A DNA stretch of 64,000 bases from an uncultured Bacteroidota bacterium (GCA_903893815.1 CAITNS010000081.1:22020-86019), one strand, 5' to 3'. Shown: positions 47,247-56,905, counted from the first letter of the stretch. A program made the numbers and translations. Notes: generated by a model not told the origin, from the letters alone.

Positions 47247-47903
47247 ATGCAATCCGAAACTATAGAGAACTATTTAAAAACCATTTATCATCTTTCTGCT
47301 GGTAATTCTAATATCGTTAACAATAAACAACTAGCCGAAAAATTAAATGTGATTCCTGCAACAGTAACCGAGTCTGTAAAAAAATTACATGAATTAAAAT
47401 TGGTGATTTACGAAAAATCGTATGGTACAAGATTAACCACCTCTGGCTCTAAAATGGCTTTAAATATTGTTCGACGCCACCGAATTTGGGAAACCTACCT
47501 TGCTAATGAATTAGGTTTTGGTTGGGACGAAGTACATGAAATTGCTGAAGAATTGGAGCATATTAAAAATGACAAACTCATTAAAAAATTATCAGAAAAA
47601 TTAGGTCACCCAAATTTCGACCCACATGGCGACCCTATTCCTGATGAAAAAGGGAAAATTCAAAAAAGTAATGTCATCAAATTATCTGAAGTGAAAATAA
47701 AAAGTCATTACAAGATAATGGGCGTTACTGATCATTCTACGACCTTTTTAAAATATCTAGAAAAACATCAGTTAATTATTGGAGCTTCCATTACCATTAA
47801 AACGATTGAAGAATTTGATAATTCTATAATTTTAATTTGTCAGAAAAAAGAAGTGAGTATTAGTCCTAAAGCCGCTGAATGCATTATTGTGGAAAAACTT
47901 TAA
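47247..47903 (+). CDS. DtxR/MntR-family metal-dependent regulator
   Basis: This 218-residue repressor has a winged helix (about 1-65: TIENYLKTIYHLSAGN..VNNKQLAEKLNVIPATVTESVKKLHELKLV), a metal-binding dimerisation domain (about 70-140: RRHRIWETYLANELGFGWDEVHEIAEELEHI, with DPHGDPIPD) and a C-terminal FeoA/SH3-like domain (150-218). Histidine and acidic ligands of the family are present. It probably controls itself and the divergent TonB receptor through the palindrome between them. Confidence 0.92.
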   Translation: MQSETIENYLKTIYHLSAGNSNIVNNKQLAEKLNVIPATVTESVKKLHELKLVIYEKSYGTRLTTSGSKMALNIVRRHRIWETYLANELGFGWDEVHEIAEELEHIKNDKLIKKLSEKLGHPNFDPHGDPIPDEKGKIQKSNVIKLSEVKIKSHYKIMGVTDHSTTFLKYLEKHQLIIGASITIKTIEEFDNSIILICQKKEVSISPKAAECIIVEKL

Positions 47904-47910
47904 ACCTCAA

Positions 47911-47933
47911 CCCTTCTCCAAATGGGAGAAGGG
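47911..47933. terminator. GC-rich hairpin between convergent genes
   Basis: CCCTTCTCC (47911-47919) pairs with GGAGAAGGG (47925-47933). It lies 7 bp after the regulator stop and 15 bp from the convergent MuiA-like stop; there is no T-run, so it may be a dispersed palindrome serving as a terminator. Confidence 0.6.
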
Positions 47934-47947
47934 CCAGGTATAAGGGC

Positions 47948-49633
47948 TTAATTAAAAGCAACCGACATATATTTAGGTGCTTTAACCTGATACATCAACG
48001 TTAACTTCTTACTATCTTTTGCTTGTATCGTAGAACGCCATTTTAAAATACCAGTTACTTCATCATACTTTGCTCCTGATAATTCTTTTCTTTCAACCAC
48101 AACCGATTTATCTTGCGCTAAGGGCAATTGATCTTCTACTTCAATATCTATTTTTGTTGCTCGTGAATTTTTCATTGTAATTTCATAAGTGTATTGATGT
48201 AAGATATCGTTATCCAATACTTTTTGCGAACATTTTTCTTTTATCTTTTGACGTTTAATGGCAATATTTTTATCAATACCTAACGATAATTGAATGGTAT
48301 CTTCTGTTCCACCTGGTAATAAGCTTGTATTACCAACATAGGAACCATCGTAATAAATAGATGCTTCACCACCCATGGTAATGGCATCTTCCCAATCAGA
48401 TAATACCGCTGTTAAATACACATTATTATTTAATTTAGGAATGGCTTTGTAACGGTAATTGGTTTTTAAATCTTTTACCATAATGGCTGCAAAATGTTCT
48501 TTACCGTCGCTTGGGATATTATAATTTAATTTGATTTCATATTCTGTTTCAATTACATTTTCGCTAACAGAAGTGTAATCATAGGCATTTAGAGCAGCTA
48601 CTTCCTTTTGTTCCTGTTCTAAATCACTAAAATCATCTGCTTTTTTAGCCTTGTCAGAATATCCTGCTGCTGCTGCCGGTGCTGAAAGAACTCTACTGTC
48701 TTTATTATTATTTTGTTTATACGGATTATAACCTAAATACCAAGGTGATAAGGAAGGAATATTATACGAACGATTTGGGTTAGCGGTAGACAGAACTAAT
48801 TTAACGTTTCCCCAATCTATACCTGACTCTTGATGAATTTGTGCTTTGTAAGTTAACTTTACATTTTGTTCATTTGACATTGCTCTTAAATCATAAGAAG
48901 GTGTCCAACCTGCATTAGTGATATAATAATTTAAACTAACAGTGGCTTGAGTAGCTTGATCGGCAATGACATGAACAAGAATGCGGTAATCTAACTGCTC
49001 CACTTCACCACTATTATTTTGATTAGTTAATTCACGACTCACATTAACAACACGTTCATTTAAAATTGTTTTTTTAGCTTCTAAATTTTCGCGTTCACGC
49101 TTTAATTTTAGTTGCTCAGTATTGATATTATATAGTTTCTCTCTCAAATAGTTTAAGCCATCTTTTAAAGAAGCAATACTATCGCGCTTTGATTGGCCTT
49201 TATATAAACTATAATTCAATAACACATTTTTTTCAGTAGAAAGTGCATCTGATTTATAAGTGATATCTTCAATTAAATAATTTAATTCTTGTAAACTATC
49301 ATTCACTTGTTTTAATAATTTTTTATAACGAACATCTCCATTTAATTTTGCTTTATCAAATTCTGGGTAATGCACTTCATGCTGAATATCAGCAATGATA
49401 AAATTACCATTGCCAGAAGCCTGAATAGCAGAGGCATTGATGCAATTTTCTAATCCTGAAAAGATGATGGTATTTTGACCCGCTACCAAATTAACCAAGG
49501 TATTACGATGCACTTGCGCACCTTGTGTGTACACAATAATTTTTTCAGGTTTTGATTTGATTGTTTTGTCTGTTTCTGCTGCGTTTGCTTTTACGATTGT
49601 TAAGCAGAACACAAATATTAAAAGAGATTTCAT
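47948..49633 (-). CDS. MuiA-like protein (DUF4140/DUF4139)
   Basis: This 561-residue secreted protein has a signal peptide (1 to about 18), a DUF4140 head (IIVYTQGAQVHRNTLVNLVAGQNTIIFSGLENCIN), a central coiled coil (about 100-200) and a DUF4139 body (AGWTPSYDLRAMSNEQNVKLTYKAQIHQESGIDWGNVKLVLSTANPN). The family includes mucoidy inhibitor MuiA; its mechanism is not known. A disordered stretch (about 300-345) splits the body. An envelope role is inferred. The gene is alone. Confidence 0.88.
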   Translation of the reverse strand: MKSLLIFVFCLTIVKANAAETDKTIKSKPEKIIVYTQGAQVHRNTLVNLVAGQNTIIFSGLENCINASAIQASGNGNFIIADIQHEVHYPEFDKAKLNGDVRYKKLLKQVNDSLQELNYLIEDITYKSDALSTEKNVLLNYSLYKGQSKRDSIASLKDGLNYLREKLYNINTEQLKLKRERENLEAKKTILNERVVNVSRELTNQNNSGEVEQLDYRILVHVIADQATQATVSLNYYITNAGWTPSYDLRAMSNEQNVKLTYKAQIHQESGIDWGNVKLVLSTANPNRSYNIPSLSPWYLGYNPYKQNNNKDSRVLSAPAAAAGYSDKAKKADDFSDLEQEQKEVAALNAYDYTSVSENVIETEYEIKLNYNIPSDGKEHFAAIMVKDLKTNYRYKAIPKLNNNVYLTAVLSDWEDAITMGGEASIYYDGSYVGNTSLLPGGTEDTIQLSLGIDKNIAIKRQKIKEKCSQKVLDNDILHQYTYEITMKNSRATKIDIEVEDQLPLAQDKSVVVERKELSGAKYDEVTGILKWRSTIQAKDSKKLTLMYQVKAPKYMSVAFN

Positions 49634-49707
49634 AATATATTTTTTTAGGATTTACATTATGATGTATAAACTTTTTAAATTCCATAAATACTTTTGATAT
49701 TATTCAA

Positions 49708-49734
49708 AGGTGGTTTCGGCTCCGCTCAACCACC
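49708..49734 (-). repeat. Core repeat, reverse orientation, with GGTGG arms
   Basis: On the minus strand the core reads TTGAGCGGAGCCGAAA between arms GGTGGT and ACCACC. It is a member of the same family as the copies at 10716, 17982, 49760 and 53991 but with quite different arms that still pair. Confidence 0.75.
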
Positions 49735-49759
49735 GTAAGTTATCAATTGAAAATTTCGG

Positions 49760-49782
49760 GCACTGAGCGTAGTCGAAGTGCT
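49760..49782 (+). repeat. Core repeat with GCAC arms
   Basis: The core TGAGCGTAGTCGAA is flanked by GCAC and GTGC. It lies just outside the recR stop, 26 bp from the reverse copy. Confidence 0.8.
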
Positions 49783-50398
49783 ACCTCGCTAAACTATTGT
49801 TATAAGGAATACGATTGACAATAGAACGCCCTAAGGTTACTTCATCAGTATATTCTAATTCATCGCCCACAGCAATGCCACGAGCAATAGCAGATAAGGT
49901 TAAATTATATGGCGCTAATTTTTTGAAGATAAAGAAACTAGTGGTTTCTCCTTCCATTGTTGCATTAAGTGCTAAAATAATTTCGGTGACTTCTTGTCGT
50001 GATACTTTAGCAACTAACGAATCAATCGTTAAATTACTTGGGCCTATTCCTTCCATTGGAGAAATTAAACCGCCTAGTACATGATAAACGCCTTTATAAA
50101 GACCAGTGTTTTCAATAGCCATCACATCTCTGTAATCTTGCACCACACAAACTACTTGTTGGTTGCGAATAGGATTAGCGCATACATCACAAATATCATG
50201 ATCGGAAATCGTATGGCAGTTTTTACAAAATTTTAAATCTTGCTTTAATGCTTTTAACACATCCGAAAAATTGGTAATATCTTGAGCATCTTGCTTAATT
50301 AAATGCAACACATAACGTAAGGCTGATTTTTTTCCAACACCAGGTAAGCTCGAAAAATGAGCTACGGCTTGTTCTATTAACTTTGACGAAAATTCCAC
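49781..50398 (-). CDS. recR: Recombination protein RecR
   Basis: This 205-residue protein acts with RecO and RecF in RecA loading at gaps. It has the helix-hairpin-helix head ([20 protein letters not shown]), a C4 zinc finger ([19 protein letters not shown], four Cys present) and a Toprim domain ([61 protein letters not shown]). Length and order are typical. It is separated from the downstream MuiA-like gene by repeats and is likely co-oriented with the PorE-like gene upstream, 21 bp away. Confidence 0.96.
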   Translation of the reverse strand: MEFSSKLIEQAVAHFSSLPGVGKKSALRYVLHLIKQDAQDITNFSDVLKALKQDLKFCKNCHTISDHDICDVCANPIRNQQVVCVVQDYRDVMAIENTGLYKGVYHVLGGLISPMEGIGPSNLTIDSLVAKVSRQEVTEIILALNATMEGETTSFFIFKKLAPYNLTLSAIARGIAVGDELEYTDEVTLGRSIVNRIPYNNSLAR

Positions 50399-50419
50399 TT
50401 AGTACAAAAGGTGTTGAAA

Positions 50420-51982
50420 TTACTTTGCTAATTCAATATTCATATTAATCTCCGCTTGATAAGATACCTTATCAAACACTTCAATATTTTTTTTAACTGA
50501 CTTATAACCTGGAGCATCAATTAACATTTGATATTTACCTGGAGGTAAAATAACTACAAAACGACCAGTTGCAGGATTTGGTAAATAGTTACCCATTAAC
50601 TCTTTCGTAATATTATCATTTACCGAAATAAATACATCAATATAATTGATTTCTGAACCATCTTTAGCAGATATTCCACCAATGACAACAGAGTAGTCGC
50701 TTTCCACTTCATTAAACGTTACGCGATAAATATCAAAATCACCCTGTCCACCATTTTTTGCAGAAGCGATATAACCATATTTTCCATTTTTAGAAATACG
50801 AAAATTCATATCATCATCTGTTGTGTTGATTGGGTAACCAATATTTTTAGGACTTGTGTAAGTATTAGTTGTTTCATCAAAACTGGATTTAAAAATATCA
50901 TAACCTCCCATACTTGTATGACCTTTTGATGAGAAATATAAAATTTTTCCATCTGGTGAAATATTAGGAAAATCCTCGTCATAAGGTGTGTTAATTTCTT
51001 TACCTGCATTCATTGGCTCCGACCATTTTTTACCTAGTTTTTTACAGATATAGATATCCGTACCACCCATACCGCCTTTACGACTACTCGCAAAGTATAA
51101 AGTGTTACCATCAGACGAAATAGAAGCCGCAATTTCATCACCAGCAGCATTGATTTTCGCATCTAATTTTTCTGGTTTGCCATAAACACCCTGTACATCT
51201 AACTTACTGATATAAATATTTCCTTTACCTAAACCTTCTGGCATGTATAACAAAATATTGTCGCCTGTTTCACTTAAGCCAATTACTTCCATACCAGCAT
51301 TACCAGCGTTAATAGGAGCACCAATAGGACTTGCTTTCATATACTCACCGTTTACAACCCTCGAAATATAAATGGAGTTATTGTAATTTCCATTCTCCAT
51401 TTTCTCAGTATTTTTTTCGGGACGCTTTGTATTATAAATTAAAAATGATTCATTAGAAGTTACAAAGGGATAATAGTCGCTATACTCTGAATTAATATTT
51501 GAGCCTAAGTTTTGAAACATCACATCAACTGGGAATTTCATTAACTCTTTAGCATTAATACAATGTTGTATTTGTAAATCAGCATCTACTAAATTAAAAA
51601 CGGTTCCTTTAGCATCTGCTTTAAATTTTTTAAAAGCAAGTATTGCGTCATCAAAACGATTTGCGTATTGATAAGCTCTACCTAATAAATAATCCGCATT
51701 AGGATCGTGTTTTTCTTTACGAGTCACAATTTCTAAATAAGGCACCGCCTTACTTTTATTCATACTATTATTTAAGTAGCAGACACCTACATTGTAATTA
51801 TATGACTCATTTCTTGAATCTTCATTTAACAACTGTAAATAGTCGGTTAAAGCATCTTCGTAATTACCAACTTTCATTTTATTAGCAGCTTCTTCAGGAG
51901 TAACTTTCGTTAATCCATCTTCTTGTGCTGCACATAAAGAAGTAAAACCTGATAATAATAGTAATATAAAATGTTTGTTCAT
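50420..51982 (-). CDS. PorE-like TPR/PD40 protein without OmpA domain
   Basis: This 520-residue protein starts at the Met at 51982, where the signal peptide begins (MNKHFILLLLSGFTSLCAAQ); an ATG 60 bp upstream gives an unlikely head. TPR helices (about 30-140) precede a WD40/PD40 propeller with repeated DGNTLYFASSRKGGMGGTDIY-type blades (about 160-410) and a carboxypeptidase-regulatory-like C-terminus (about 425-520). T9SS PorE has the same order plus a peptidoglycan-binding OmpA domain, which is missing here. A role in the outer envelope is inferred. Confidence 0.82.
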   Translation of the reverse strand: MNKHFILLLLSGFTSLCAAQEDGLTKVTPEEAANKMKVGNYEDALTDYLQLLNEDSRNESYNYNVGVCYLNNSMNKSKAVPYLEIVTRKEKHDPNADYLLGRAYQYANRFDDAILAFKKFKADAKGTVFNLVDADLQIQHCINAKELMKFPVDVMFQNLGSNINSEYSDYYPFVTSNESFLIYNTKRPEKNTEKMENGNYNNSIYISRVVNGEYMKASPIGAPINAGNAGMEVIGLSETGDNILLYMPEGLGKGNIYISKLDVQGVYGKPEKLDAKINAAGDEIAASISSDGNTLYFASSRKGGMGGTDIYICKKLGKKWSEPMNAGKEINTPYDEDFPNISPDGKILYFSSKGHTSMGGYDIFKSSFDETTNTYTSPKNIGYPINTTDDDMNFRISKNGKYGYIASAKNGGQGDFDIYRVTFNEVESDYSVVIGGISAKDGSEINYIDVFISVNDNITKELMGNYLPNPATGRFVVILPPGKYQMLIDAPGYKSVKKNIEVFDKVSYQAEINMNIELAK

Positions 51983-52132
51983 TTTTTTGAAAATGGTTAA
52001 ATAATAGAACACTAATTTATACAATTTAGCAGGAATTGACACGCTAATGTGAAAAACTGTTGAAATAGTTTAAAAAAAACGCCCTCTATTTGACTAATAT
52101 TGATACTGAGTACTTATTAAATCTCAAAAACA

Positions 52133-53803
52133 ATGATTTCATCCCTAAAATCAATCCGCCTAATCATAATTTGCTTGTTTACAGTTGCGCTAACAGTAAC
52201 CTGTGGCGACCCAAAACATGATGAAGACAATAGGACTGTATTTAACTATAACGAAATGGCTGGTATATCGGGCTTAGACCCTGCATCTGCCAATAATACA
52301 GAAGATATTTGGGGTGTAAACCAAGTGTATAATGGCTTGGTTCAATTAAATGATTCATTAAAAGTAAGACCATGTATTGCTAAAAAATGGTGGATTAGCG
52401 ATGATGGTTTAACTTATACATTTATTTTAAGAGACGATGTTTACTTTCATGATAATCAATGTTTTGAAGGTGGCAAAGGAAGAAAAGTAACTGCTAAAGA
52501 TTTTGTTGTTTCTTTTAACCGTTTATACGATGCTCGTGTAAGTAGCGCGGTATCTTTATTGTCTAACATCGATCGTACCGAAAAAACAGGCTACAAAGGA
52601 TTTACTTCTACAAACGATTCAACGTTTATTGTGTATTTAAAAGAACCGCTAAGTGCTTTTTTAAGTGTATTAACCATGAAGTATTTCTCGGTAATACCAT
52701 ACGAAGCGGCTGATTTTTATGGTCAAGATTTTAGAAGAAACCCCGTTGGTACTGGTCCTTTTAAATTTAAATTATGGGAAGAAGGCACCAAACTCGTTTT
52801 ATTGAAAAATGAAAAGTATTTTGAATTTGATGGCAAAAATCGTTTACCCTATTTAGATGCGGTTACCATCTCTTTTGTAAAAGATAGAGAAACCGCTTTT
52901 ATGGAATTATTAAATGGCAAATACGATATGTTGAGTGGAGCCGATGCCTTTAATATCAACGAAGTATTAGACAAGAACGGAGATTTACAACCTATCTACA
53001 ACGAAAAATTTATTTTACAAAAACAAAACTATTTAAAAACAGATTACTTAGGAATATTAGTGGATGAGAACATCGATATTGTTAAGAAATCTCCTTTAAA
53101 AATTAAAGCTTTACGTAAAGCCATTAATTACGGTTTTGACCGTGTTAAAATGGTTAAATTCTTCCGTAAAAACATTGGATATCCTGCAACAGCTGGTTTT
53201 ATTCCTAATGGAATGCCTTCTTTTGATGAGAAAATTGTAAAAGGTTATAATTACGATCCTGATAAAGTACGTCAGTTATTAATTGAAGCAGGTTTCCCTG
53301 ATGGAAAAGATTTACCAGAAATTACTTTACACACTACGGATAATTATTTAGAGCAAACAGAATTTATCCAATCGCAATTAGCCGAAAACAACATTAAAGT
53401 AAATATTAGTGTGGATAAACCAGTCGTATTGCGTCAAGCAGTAGCGGCTTGCGAGTACAACTTATTTAAAAAATCGTGGGTAGGAGATTATGCCGACGAA
53501 GAAAACTTTATGCATTTATTTTATAGTAAAAACTTTGCGCCTGTGGGCTCAAACTATACGCATTACAAAAACCCAGAGTTTGATGTATTATATGAAAAAG
53601 TATTGCGCGAACAAAACCGCGAAGTGAAGAATACGCTTTACCAACAAATGGATCAAATGTTAATTGATGACGCGCCAATTGTTCCTTTATATTACGATCA
53701 AATTATTCGTTTAGTGCATAAAAACATTAAGAACTTAACCACAAATCCAATGAACTTGCTTAATCTTAAGTTAGTTAAGAAGGAATTGAAGAAGGAGGAT
53801 TAG
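52133..53803 (+). CDS. ABC-type peptide/nickel solute-binding lipoprotein (SBP family 5)
   Basis: This 556-residue lipoprotein has a lipobox with C24 (LTVTCG) and the two-lobed OppA/DppA fold (YNGLVQLNDSLKVRPCIAKKWWISDDGLTYTFILRDDVYFHDN, RKVTAKDFVVSFNRL, PVGTGPFKFKLW, LRKAINYGFDRVKMVKFF, MDQMLIDDAPIVPLYYDQ). It binds oligopeptides or similar ligands for an ABC importer, but no permease or ATPase genes are adjacent. Bacteroidota often encode such lipoproteins alone. The next gene is an RND-type transporter on the same strand, after 423 bp. Confidence 0.9.
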   Translation: MISSLKSIRLIIICLFTVALTVTCGDPKHDEDNRTVFNYNEMAGISGLDPASANNTEDIWGVNQVYNGLVQLNDSLKVRPCIAKKWWISDDGLTYTFILRDDVYFHDNQCFEGGKGRKVTAKDFVVSFNRLYDARVSSAVSLLSNIDRTEKTGYKGFTSTNDSTFIVYLKEPLSAFLSVLTMKYFSVIPYEAADFYGQDFRRNPVGTGPFKFKLWEEGTKLVLLKNEKYFEFDGKNRLPYLDAVTISFVKDRETAFMELLNGKYDMLSGADAFNINEVLDKNGDLQPIYNEKFILQKQNYLKTDYLGILVDENIDIVKKSPLKIKALRKAINYGFDRVKMVKFFRKNIGYPATAGFIPNGMPSFDEKIVKGYNYDPDKVRQLLIEAGFPDGKDLPEITLHTTDNYLEQTEFIQSQLAENNIKVNISVDKPVVLRQAVAACEYNLFKKSWVGDYADEENFMHLFYSKNFAPVGSNYTHYKNPEFDVLYEKVLREQNREVKNTLYQQMDQMLIDDAPIVPLYYDQIIRLVHKNIKNLTTNPMNLLNLKLVKKELKKED

Positions 53804-53810
53804 TGTTTTA

Positions 53811-53935
53811 CCCTCATCCCCAACCTTTTTGATGATAGTTTATTATTTTAAAAGGATCATCGAATCCTTCGGATTTCCATCAGGGAGAAGGGAGAGCTTC
53901 CCTCTCCAGAGGGAGAGAGATTGAGGGTGAGGGCA
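53811..53935. repeat. CCCTC-rich intergenic palindromic region
   Basis: The stretch begins CCCTCATCCCC and ends GAGGGTGAGGG, with inner pairs AGGGAGAGCTTCCCT and CCCTCTCCAGAGGGAGAG. It has no coding sign and makes up the first part of the 423-bp gap after the solute-binding gene. Confidence 0.7.
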
Positions 53936-53951
53936 ATTAGCACCACCTGCC

Positions 53952-54072
53952 GCGTGAGGGATTGAGGCTTTGTTTGAGCTCTTTTTATTGGTCACTGAGC
54001 GGAGTCGAAGTGCCAGTAAAAAAGCGAGTGCCGAAAGCCCGACCCCGCTGCCTCTTTTGCGGGGACACGCCC
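53952..54072 (-). repeat. Long dispersed repeat, copy 3, carrying a nested core repeat
   Basis: It starts GCGTGAGGGATTG and ends GGACACGCCC, the same ends as copies 1 and 2. The GACCCCGC/GCGGGGAC-like hairpin near the right end matches the equivalent hairpins there. A TGAGCGGAGTCGAA unit sits inside at 53991-54013, so one repeat has been inserted into the other. The rest of the gap (54073-54226) holds nothing recognisable. Confidence 0.75.
53991..54013 (+). repeat. Core repeat nested in long repeat copy 3
   Basis: The exact core TGAGCGGAGTCGAA lies between CAC and GTG arms. Confidence 0.8.
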
Positions 54073-54226
54073 AAAAATGCCTTTTTCAACATCCAAAAGG
54101 CATCGTTAAAAACATTTTTTTTATATCCATTCATTAATAGTTATCTTTAAACCTTTTGAGAAGTTAAGAAGTTGGATATAAAGTAATTAGACAAAATCTC
54201 AAAAGCGTTACTAAAAGCAATTAATT

Positions 54227-56578
54227 ATGTGGAAATATTTTTCGGGATTACTATTAAGAAATAAAGCAATTTTTACAACCGTTGTACTATTAATTTCAGC
54301 CATTATGGGTTATCAAACCTCTAAGGTTGAATTATCATACGACTTCGCTCAAATATTACCTGATACCGACAGCACCTTTATTGAATACCAAAACTTTAAA
54401 AAACATTTTGGTGAAGATGGAAACGTAATGGTAATGGGCTTTGAAGACAAAAACTTATTTCAATACCAAAAGTTTAACGATTGGTACGAGCTAAGTAAAA
54501 CCATCAAAAACATTCAGGGAATTAAAGACTTAATGTCGGTACCTACTACGTTTAAGTTTATGTTGAATGATAGTTTACAAAGATTTGATTTTGTGCCATT
54601 AATCAAACATCCTATCAAAAATCAACAAGATGTAGATAGTATTAAAGCTGATTTTTTAAACTTACCTTTTTACGAAGGCATTATTTACAATAAGGAAACA
54701 GGCGCTAACGTGATGGCCATTACCTTCACGAAGAAGGATTTAAATTCGAAACGCCGTTTAGAAATTGTTGCTCAAATACGTGTATTGGCAGAAGAGTTTG
54801 CAACAAAGCATAAAGTAGAAATGCACTACTCTGGCATGCCTTATATCCGTTCGCAAATTATGACGAAGGTATCGCACGAGATGACTTTGTTTTTAATCTT
54901 AGCTATTTTAGTAACGGCCTTTATTTTATGGGTGTTCTTCCGTTCGGGTAATGTGGTATTTTTCTCTTTGATTATTACAGCCGTTGGTGTGTTATGGTCG
55001 ATGGGAATTATGCACTTATTTGGTTACAAGATTACCATTTTGTCGGGCTTAATTCCGCCACTAATTATGGTGATTGGTTTACCGAATTGTATTTTCTTAA
55101 TTAATAAATACCATAGCGAGTTTGTAGCACATGGTAATAAAATTAAAGCCATCACTCGCAGTATCGAAACCATTGGGGTTACGTTGTTTTTAGCAAACAT
55201 TACCACATCTATCGGCTTTGGCGTATTGTACTTTACAAAAAGTTCTATGTTAGTACAGTTTGGTTCAGTAGCAGCCATTAGTGTGATGGCTACTTACTTC
55301 ATTACCTTAGTATTGGTGCCAGTGGTCTTAGCTATGTTACCAACACCAAAAGAAAAACACACCAAACATCAAGATGGAAAAATTATTAACAAGGCGTTAG
55401 ATATGGTTGACCATTTGGTTCAAAAACGCCGAATGGCTATCTATATTACGACAACTGTACTTACTGGTATTTGTTTTTGGGGAATGAGTTTTATCGATAT
55501 GAACGGTTATGTAGTAGATGATTTACCTAAAAAAGATCCTATCTACACCGACTTGCATTTTTTTGAAAAAAACTTTAATGGGGTTTTACCATTTGAAATT
55601 TCAATTGACACTAAAAAAGAAAATGGATTGTTTGAAAACAACGCCAAAGCTTTATATAAAATTAAAGCCATGCAGCGTATGTTAGAAGAATATCCAATCT
55701 TCTCAAAACCATTATCCATTGTAGAGGCTATTAAATTTTCATACCAAGCCTATAACGAAGGAAACCCTAAGTATTATAAGTTACCCGGCGTATCCGACTT
55801 AAAAACCTTATCCGAATACTCAGGTTCATTAAAAGGACAAAACAATAAACTCGCTAAATTTATAGATAGCACCAAACAAACTACGCGTGTAAGTTACCAA
55901 GTAGCTGATATTGGTTCTAAAAAAATGAAAGAGTTAATGGCCATTGTGCGCCCTAAAATTGATTCTATATTTAGTCCGGATGAATATAAAGTAAGTTTAA
56001 CGGGACACAGCCTGGTGTTCTTAAAAAACAACGATTACCTATTATCTAACTTATTAGAAAGTTTATTGATAGAAATTATTTTAATTGCCATTGTTGGTAT
56101 TGCTTTATTCCGTTCGGTGCGCATTATTATTTTATCCAAGTTGCCATGCTTAATTCCGTTGGTTATTACAGCAGGTATTATGGGCTTTTTAGATATCCGT
56201 TTTAAACCCTCTACTATTTTAATATTTAGTATCGCCTTTGGTATATCCTCCGACGGTACCATTTACTTTTTAACCAAATACCGCCAAGAACTTAAAAAAA
56301 TAAGCAATGCACCTGCTGCTATTTCTGCTGCTATTAAAGATACTGGTTTAAGTATGGTATATACGTCTATTATTTTATTTTGTGGTTTCTCTATTTTTGC
56401 AGCATCAAGTTTTGGCGGTACGGTAGCATTAGGTGTATTGGTATCCTTAACCTTATTAATATCCATGTTTACTAATATTATTTTATTACCAGCTATCTTA
56501 TTATCCATACACAAAAAATCAATGAAAGAAGAAATCATTGAACAACCTTTGATTGATATTGAGGATAGTTTGGAGTAA
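54227..56578 (+). CDS. MMPL/RND family transporter
   Basis: This 783-residue protein has twelve membrane helices in two repeats of one plus five, each preceded by a large periplasmic loop. The first cluster spans about 215-390 (GLIPPLIMVIGLPNCIFLINKYHSEF) and the second about 610-770 (FSIAFGISSDGTIYFLTKYRQEL). The charged motif in the fourth helix (NCIFLIN; SSDGTIYF) marks an MMPL-type lipid or hydrophobic exporter. It is proton-driven; the substrate is unknown. It has no adaptor or outer-membrane partner nearby. Confidence 0.88.
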   Translation: MWKYFSGLLLRNKAIFTTVVLLISAIMGYQTSKVELSYDFAQILPDTDSTFIEYQNFKKHFGEDGNVMVMGFEDKNLFQYQKFNDWYELSKTIKNIQGIKDLMSVPTTFKFMLNDSLQRFDFVPLIKHPIKNQQDVDSIKADFLNLPFYEGIIYNKETGANVMAITFTKKDLNSKRRLEIVAQIRVLAEEFATKHKVEMHYSGMPYIRSQIMTKVSHEMTLFLILAILVTAFILWVFFRSGNVVFFSLIITAVGVLWSMGIMHLFGYKITILSGLIPPLIMVIGLPNCIFLINKYHSEFVAHGNKIKAITRSIETIGVTLFLANITTSIGFGVLYFTKSSMLVQFGSVAAISVMATYFITLVLVPVVLAMLPTPKEKHTKHQDGKIINKALDMVDHLVQKRRMAIYITTTVLTGICFWGMSFIDMNGYVVDDLPKKDPIYTDLHFFEKNFNGVLPFEISIDTKKENGLFENNAKALYKIKAMQRMLEEYPIFSKPLSIVEAIKFSYQAYNEGNPKYYKLPGVSDLKTLSEYSGSLKGQNNKLAKFIDSTKQTTRVSYQVADIGSKKMKELMAIVRPKIDSIFSPDEYKVSLTGHSLVFLKNNDYLLSNLLESLLIEIILIAIVGIALFRSVRIIILSKLPCLIPLVITAGIMGFLDIRFKPSTILIFSIAFGISSDGTIYFLTKYRQELKKISNAPAAISAAIKDTGLSMVYTSIILFCGFSIFAASSFGGTVALGVLVSLTLLISMFTNIILLPAILLSIHKKSMKEEIIEQPLIDIEDSLE

Positions 56579-56861
56579 TAACAAACATTCGGAAACAAGA
56601 AGAATAAAACTGGCGGTTAGCCGCCATAACTTTAGCACTCAATGTTGGAAAAGTAACTCTAAAATAAATTACGACAACAAAGTTCACGTTTTTTTACTAC
56701 ACTTTTCAATTTCGGTGGCGTCAATTTAGAAACGAAAATTATTTAGCAACGTGTCGACGTATCGCTGCATAAAACAAAAAGCCAAGCCGGTAATACGGTT
56801 TGCCTTTTTTGGGCGGATATCAAAGCAATTGCAAAAGCGGCAGAAACTTTTTAATTTTTGC
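56579..56861. other. Intergenic stretch with a decayed repeat
   Basis: This gap between the transporter and the next gene holds a hairpin GGCGG-TTAG-CCGCC (56612-56625) and, from 56796, the start of a repeat also found at 63074. No coding signal is seen. Confidence 0.6.
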
Positions 56862-56892
56862 TTTGCACATGCAAAGAAACATCCTATCTTTA
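56796..56892 (+). repeat. Promoter-carrying repeat, copy A
   Basis: This segment (CGGTTTGCCTTTTTTGGGCGG to TATCTTTA) matches 63074-63171 along its length with scattered substitutions. Its right end contains TTTG (56862-56865) and TATCTTTA (56885-56892) with 19 nt between them, a Bacteroidota promoter. It ends 5 bp before an ATG. Confidence 0.8.
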
Positions 56893-56905
56893 TTTAATGA
56901 CCGTA

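Noticed and set aside
53962..54150. 62-residue ORF in the gap after the solute-binding gene
   Set aside because: It reads through the long repeat and its nested core repeat; no conserved protein.
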